Below, piece by piece: positions 59,561 to 64,000 of a stretch of 64,000 nucleotides of DNA; position 1 is the first letter of the stretch, and every line of letters begins with the position of its first letter. Both the position numbers and the translations under genes were made by a program. The notes beneath the pieces are model-generated. The model was given only the letters and a program-made list of their open reading frames with translations, was not told the origin of the DNA and searched no databases. The stretch is from Polytrichum commune (Eukaryota; Streptophyta; Polytrichopsida; Polytrichales; Polytrichaceae), in the NCBI GenBank assembly GCA_950295325.1, contig OX485804.1, forward strand, positions 60,916,533 to 60,980,532. The letters run 5' to 3'.

Positions 59561-61295
59561 AACACTCGAAATTTACGGAGGAACTTCAGAGTTGAGAATT
59601 CTTATCACGTTAGCAATTAAATTGCATGACAGGAATAACGATTCAATCATCATTTCAACTCCTAAGATGGATCTGGCCAGTTCACTCAAGGATTTGAGAG
59701 CCAATTCATGAAACTCATATGAGGGCTTCAATCTTGAACACTGTCCGAGGGGTTGGCAACTATCTGTAGTAGGGGGAAATGGTTACCATTTTCAGAACTC
59801 AGTTTGGAGCTGCTAGTAAACCGTATCTAAGAAGCAGCAAGTGGGAGCTACTATGAATAATATGCAATGTAAGGAAATTAAAGTCTATAAATTTCAAGAT
59901 AGTTTTTAAAAGAAAAAACCCTTTCTAAACATAAAATAAAGGTAACAATGGATTCCTTTGCCAGCTTTGTCTGAAGCGGGTTTCTCATTTTGTGAAAGAA
60001 TAAATCAAAATCATTAATTCACTCAAAGTATCCAAAGCGATTTAGAAACAATTGTTTTCCAGAAATAGTTACCACCCCGGAACCATTACACAATACAAAA
60101 GCAAGACTAAATTTATGGGGAGATCATTTATATATTGTTTCCTTGATGGGCGCATGGGTTAAACAGGTGCATATCTGTTGACCATCACTATTGTACTAGG
60201 ATTTCATACCATAATTTGCGGGTCTTTCTCATGAAACTCATCTGTCACCTAAAACTTGAATCTGAGTCATAAATTCTGAATCATTTTGAGTCATAACTTT
60301 TGAGTCATAACTACATAATGTGACAATCGTGGCTTGGGGGTGAATCATGGGGTCACTTGTTAGTAAGGTGTATTTTGCCATGATAACCAAAGCACCGATA
60401 AATTGCCAACTTTGAAAACAAGAGAGTAGCACTTCATTTAATTAATCAAGAAGTACATCGTGGGTTATGATTAAACGACGATCAAGACCTTCGACAACCA
60501 AAAATCCCAAATAGAGACTAGTTGGACGAACAAAATCATGAGACAAACTTGGGGCTTTGCAAAAGAATTCGTAAATAATGTGCATTGGTGATTATTAAGC
60601 AGGTCATGTACCGCTAGTCTCGCAATTCTAAGAAAGCAGCACATGCCGAACCTATACATGCCATTGTATTTATGTATTTACATGAATACAATCGCCCAAA
60701 AAAACCTTTAAAGTCTCAGAAACTTGATGAAATCCCCAAGGTTGGTATGAATGTTGGTTACGCAAGTTTGTCCTGGGCCTCATATTTTGGGAAAATCGTG
60801 GATTCTTTCCTTCTGTAGGTAGCTGTGACAGAAAGTAATTAAATGGAATCAGAACGAACTTTGCCCCGAATTGAATCTGCATATCATCTGGCAGTGTAGA
60901 TCAACCCATAGATAATCTAACTGGAATTGTGGATGCTAGGTGGATTCTGTCCCAGGGTTTGTGTCTATCTAGGGTGTGCAACTGCAATTGTACACAATAC
61001 GCTGGTCAGTGCAGAGCAGGTGAAGTGGAGTCACGGACGCTGCAAATTTTCTGGTCCAATAAACAACTATGTCCGCAGTCGAACTTGCAGTGGGTTTATA
61101 GTTGTTTTCTAGTTGATTTTGAACAGGGTTTTTTTCTTCCATGGATGGAGGAAGCCTCCCACTGCATGACAGGAGACGTCAGCAACATCGCGACGATCGT
61201 CTGTGGAGGAGGGAGCAAGAGAGGGCCACCCTGTAATAACTGAAACGACTACATTGCCCATGTTACAGGTGCAAAGGCTGAGTTCAGTGCTCACT
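59561..61295. other. Spacer, nothing recognised
   Basis: AT-rich with short ORFs that lack motifs. Confidence 0.4.
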
Positions 61296-61300
61296 GGCAA

Positions 61301-61606
61301 AAGTGAAGGAGAGGAACCTCTTCCCCCGCTCATCACTGAGCCTTGGCTCACAAGGCGTTACTCATGAGGGGGGGAGGAGGTTCCTCGCGGGCGAGAGGAA
61401 CCTCCTCCCCCGCTCATCACTAAGACCTGGCTCACAAGGCGTCACTCATGAGGGGGGGAGGAGGTTCCTCGCAGGCGAGAGGAACCTCCTCCCCCCCTCA
61501 TGAGTGACGCCTTGTGAGTCCTTGTGAGCCCTTGTGAGCCCTTGTGAGTGAGCCCTCGCCTGGGAAGAGGTTCCTCTCGACCGAGAGGAACCTCCTCCCC
61601 CAAAGC
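61301..61606. repeat. Complex direct and inverted repeat cluster
   Basis: A unit combining GAGAGGAACCTCCTCCCCC, GGCTCACAAGGCGTCACTCA and TGAGGGGGGGAGGAGGTTCC occurs twice directly (about 61305-61390 and 61390-61470). It is followed by an inverted copy reading TCATGAGTGACGCCTTGTGA (61498-61517). CCTTGTGAG is then repeated three more times, and another GGTTCCTC/GAGGAACC pair closes the cluster. Long hairpins are possible. Confidence 0.85.
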
Positions 61607-61699
61607 TACTTGTGTACGGATGGGAATTCCGTACAATTCGGACCACTCATTACATTCATCGATTGATTTGATGTGATTCTATGTTTATGTTAATGTTTT

Positions 61700-62455
61700 A
61701 CATTGGATTTAACAAGGGCATGAACATAAGTATAAGCATGAGCATAAACACAAGCATGAGCATAAACATAAGCATGAGCATAAACATAACACATTCAATC
61801 AGATAACACATTCAAACACTCAGAGCACACAAGCTCTTATACAGATTGAATACAACCCCTAGGTACTCAAACACAACCAAAAAGCACATTCAAACCCTGC
61901 CTACATTCAACCAGATTGAACACAAACACACATTCAAACACATTCAAACAAACTAAACCAGGTTCTATGAGTTTCAACACAAACACACATTCAACACAAA
62001 CATACATTCAACACAAGCAGAATCAATGTAGGATTCACCACAAGCACATTCAAACACATTCAAACAAACTTAACCAGGTTCTATGAGTTTCAACACAAAC
62101 ACACACATTCAACACAAACATACATTCAACACAAGCAAAATCAATGTAGGATTCACCACAAGCACATTCAAACACATTCAAACAAACTTAACCAGGTTCT
62201 AGGAGTTTCAACACAAACACACACATTCAAACACATTCAAACAAACTAAACCAGGTTCTATGGGTTTCAACACAAGCACACATTCAACACAAACACACAC
62301 ATTCAACACAAGCAGAATCAATGTAGGATTCACCACAAGCACATTCAAACACATTCAAACACATTCATACTGAAGATAAACCTAACACATTCAAACACAT
62401 TGATACACATTCAACACAACCACATTCATACTGAAGATAAACCTAACACATTGAG
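61700..62455. repeat. Minisatellite rich in ACACATTCAA
   Basis: From about 61710 there are AAACATAAGCATGAGCAT microrepeats, then from about 61920 a higher-order unit of about 120 bp: 'ACACATTCAAACACATTC', 'AACCAGGTTCTATGAGTT', 'TCAACACAAACA' and 'TCAATGTAGGATTCACC'. It is present about three to four times with truncated versions. Confidence 0.85.
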
Positions 62456-64000
62456 TTGAGAGTTACCACAAGTTGCTGGAAGGAGGGCTGAGGATTGTGG
62501 GAGACTTGGCTATGGAACTCAGCACCCCAACCTAGAGAGAAAAGGCGAACAATCTGGAGTAGAGAAAAGTCGAACTGGAGTGCGACCAGGAATGCGACCA
62601 GGTGTAGAGAAAAGTCGAACAATCTTGTTTAGGATGTACAATTCAATCTCAGAATTTGAGAGCGTGGAAGGTGTGAGTGGAACTTGGAAGGAAGAGAGGA
62701 GAGGAAGAGAGGAGAGGAAGAGGAAGAGAGGAGGTGCCGACACAAATGAGGAGTCGCCCGACATTCGAATGGACGCCACCCGGGCGGGTACGGCTACTGG
62801 CCGGAATCGACGGTTCAGATTAAGCCGTCATCATGGATGGCCGGGATTAACTCACCTTCCCATGATGACAAGTGTACCGACTAGTAACAACTGCCTATGG
62901 GACATGTGTTGATTGAGTACCTTTTCCCCGGTTGCTCTTTCAACTAATTTTATTTTGGCCGTTGGATGCGTGCGTAAACCCTATGGCTCCATCTGCGACA
63001 TCTGATGTCAAGATGGGAATGAGATTACAACCTCTTTTTCGATGCGGTAATGAGAAACAATTGTCATAATTGAATCCATATCTTATATGTCAAATTACAA
63101 AGTTACGTCATGGATCATATACATATTGGAATTATTTTATAAGCAACTAATTAAATACTAACACACACACACACACGCATTAAGTACTACATATATGTGG
63201 ATTTGTTAACATTTTCATGTAAGTTTTGACTTAATTATATGAAAAGATTGGATTGAAAACTCAAAAGATAACACTCACCATGAGAAAACGATTCGTATTA
63301 GTATAAATCAATGGTATTGTCAATTTGATTATCAAAACTTGTCTCAAAAGGTGTGTTAACATGTGCACAAAATATATACAATTTTGATAGAAGAATTCAA
63401 CCTGTTGTTGATCATCATGCACATTTGGAAGTTTGTTGAGAAGGGTTGATACCAATAGCGGAAGTGATGTGGTGGTCATATATGGGTCCATACCAATATC
63501 AGAAGTGTTGTGGTTGTCATATATGAGTGTACAAAACACAATCACTATTCACTCCAATAGTGATCATGATTCACAAAATCTAATCTACGCACTCATGTAT
63601 ATGTCATATTATGCGACGCGACTCACACAACCAATGATTAATTCAATCTTTGTCCTCGTTGAACCCTAACAATAAGCACTAATAATAATCACTAATAACG
63701 TTTAAATTTTATTATATCAGTATAAAGATATAACACCGTGTAAATCCCAATAGTAAGTCACACAAATATCATATTTGGTCTAGTTGTTAAATGTTGCTGA
63801 AACCGAGATGTTTCTCATATGATCATCAAGTGTGTGGGGAGTTTCTTACATAGATTTCATTAATAGGTGTGAATACCATATGATAGTAGATCGTTCATTT
63901 CAAGCGAGGCATACCAAATATTCAATCACAAACATATACGAGTTAATGAGGCATTGTACTAATTTGTATTGTTAACTAATGCTTTTTTTATGATGCATCA
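62456..64000. other. Spacer, no gene recognised
   Basis: The ORF at 62580-62912 (+) is Arg/Glu-rich low complexity ('KEERRGREERKRKRGG'). A short CA microsatellite is at 63161-63177. The remainder is AT-rich. Confidence 0.4.

Noticed and set aside
61700-62455. CRISPR-like array
   Set aside because: The repeats are irregular, the spacers are themselves repeated, and the context is plant nuclear; it is a minisatellite.

Overview
The window looks like plant nuclear DNA from a large, repeat-rich genome. The evidence is AT-rich spacers, spliced genes with GT/AG introns, a plant-type bHLH-ACT transcription factor, and CACTA (En/Spm), hAT and LINE elements. I infer a land plant, more likely a non-seed plant (moss, lycophyte or fern grade) than a crop-type angiosperm, but nothing here fixes the species. 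Only one ordinary host gene is recognisable. Most of the rest is transposable elements in various states of decay.

Layout. 1-9.95 kb: a long non-LTR retrotransposon (LINE) on the + strand, cut by the window start. ORF1 overlaps a giant broken ORF2. Read across its frameshifts, ORF2 encodes two 2A-like ribosome-skipping motifs, an AP-type endonuclease, reverse transcriptase, a degenerate adenine-methyltransferase-like domain, RNase H, and a CCHC plus restriction-like endonuclease module. A 3' hairpin and a (TTC)n tail end the element. This is the most unusual object in the window. 10-15.6 kb: spacer with a compound TG repeat and a 1.34-kb non-autonomous hAT element. 15.6-19.7 kb: a bHLH-ACT gene on the - strand, with possible upstream exons to about 22.6 kb. 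24-26.2 kb: two inverted-repeat elements, one carrying a second MITE inside its left terminal repeat. 26.2-30.9 kb: AT-rich DNA with nothing recognised. 30.9-34.7 kb: a decayed multi-exon - strand gene whose last exons resemble a methyltransferase-type Rossmann domain. 35-43.6 kb: mostly spacer, with tandem repeats including an 87-bp triplication that contains a tiny inversion.

43.6-45.07 kb: a second, unrelated LINE remnant (- strand), itself interrupted by a 340-bp MITE with a perfect 8-bp target duplication. It is cut off by a CACTA terminus at 45,074. 45.07 to about 59.5 kb: a probable CACTA-type element. Its - strand gene carries, in order, a Pro/Trp-Met-rich region, a plant Ptta/En/Spm transposase-family domain, a basic exon, a coiled coil, a Gly-rich linker, a catalytically degenerate FCP1/NIF-like HAD phosphatase domain, and a C-terminal domain typical of En/Spm proteins. 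Its right end was not found. 59.5-64 kb: spacer with an inverted-repeat cluster and a minisatellite.

Nearly all element genes are broken. Many of the frameshifts lie at G/C or A homopolymers, so both mutational decay and assembly error must be considered.
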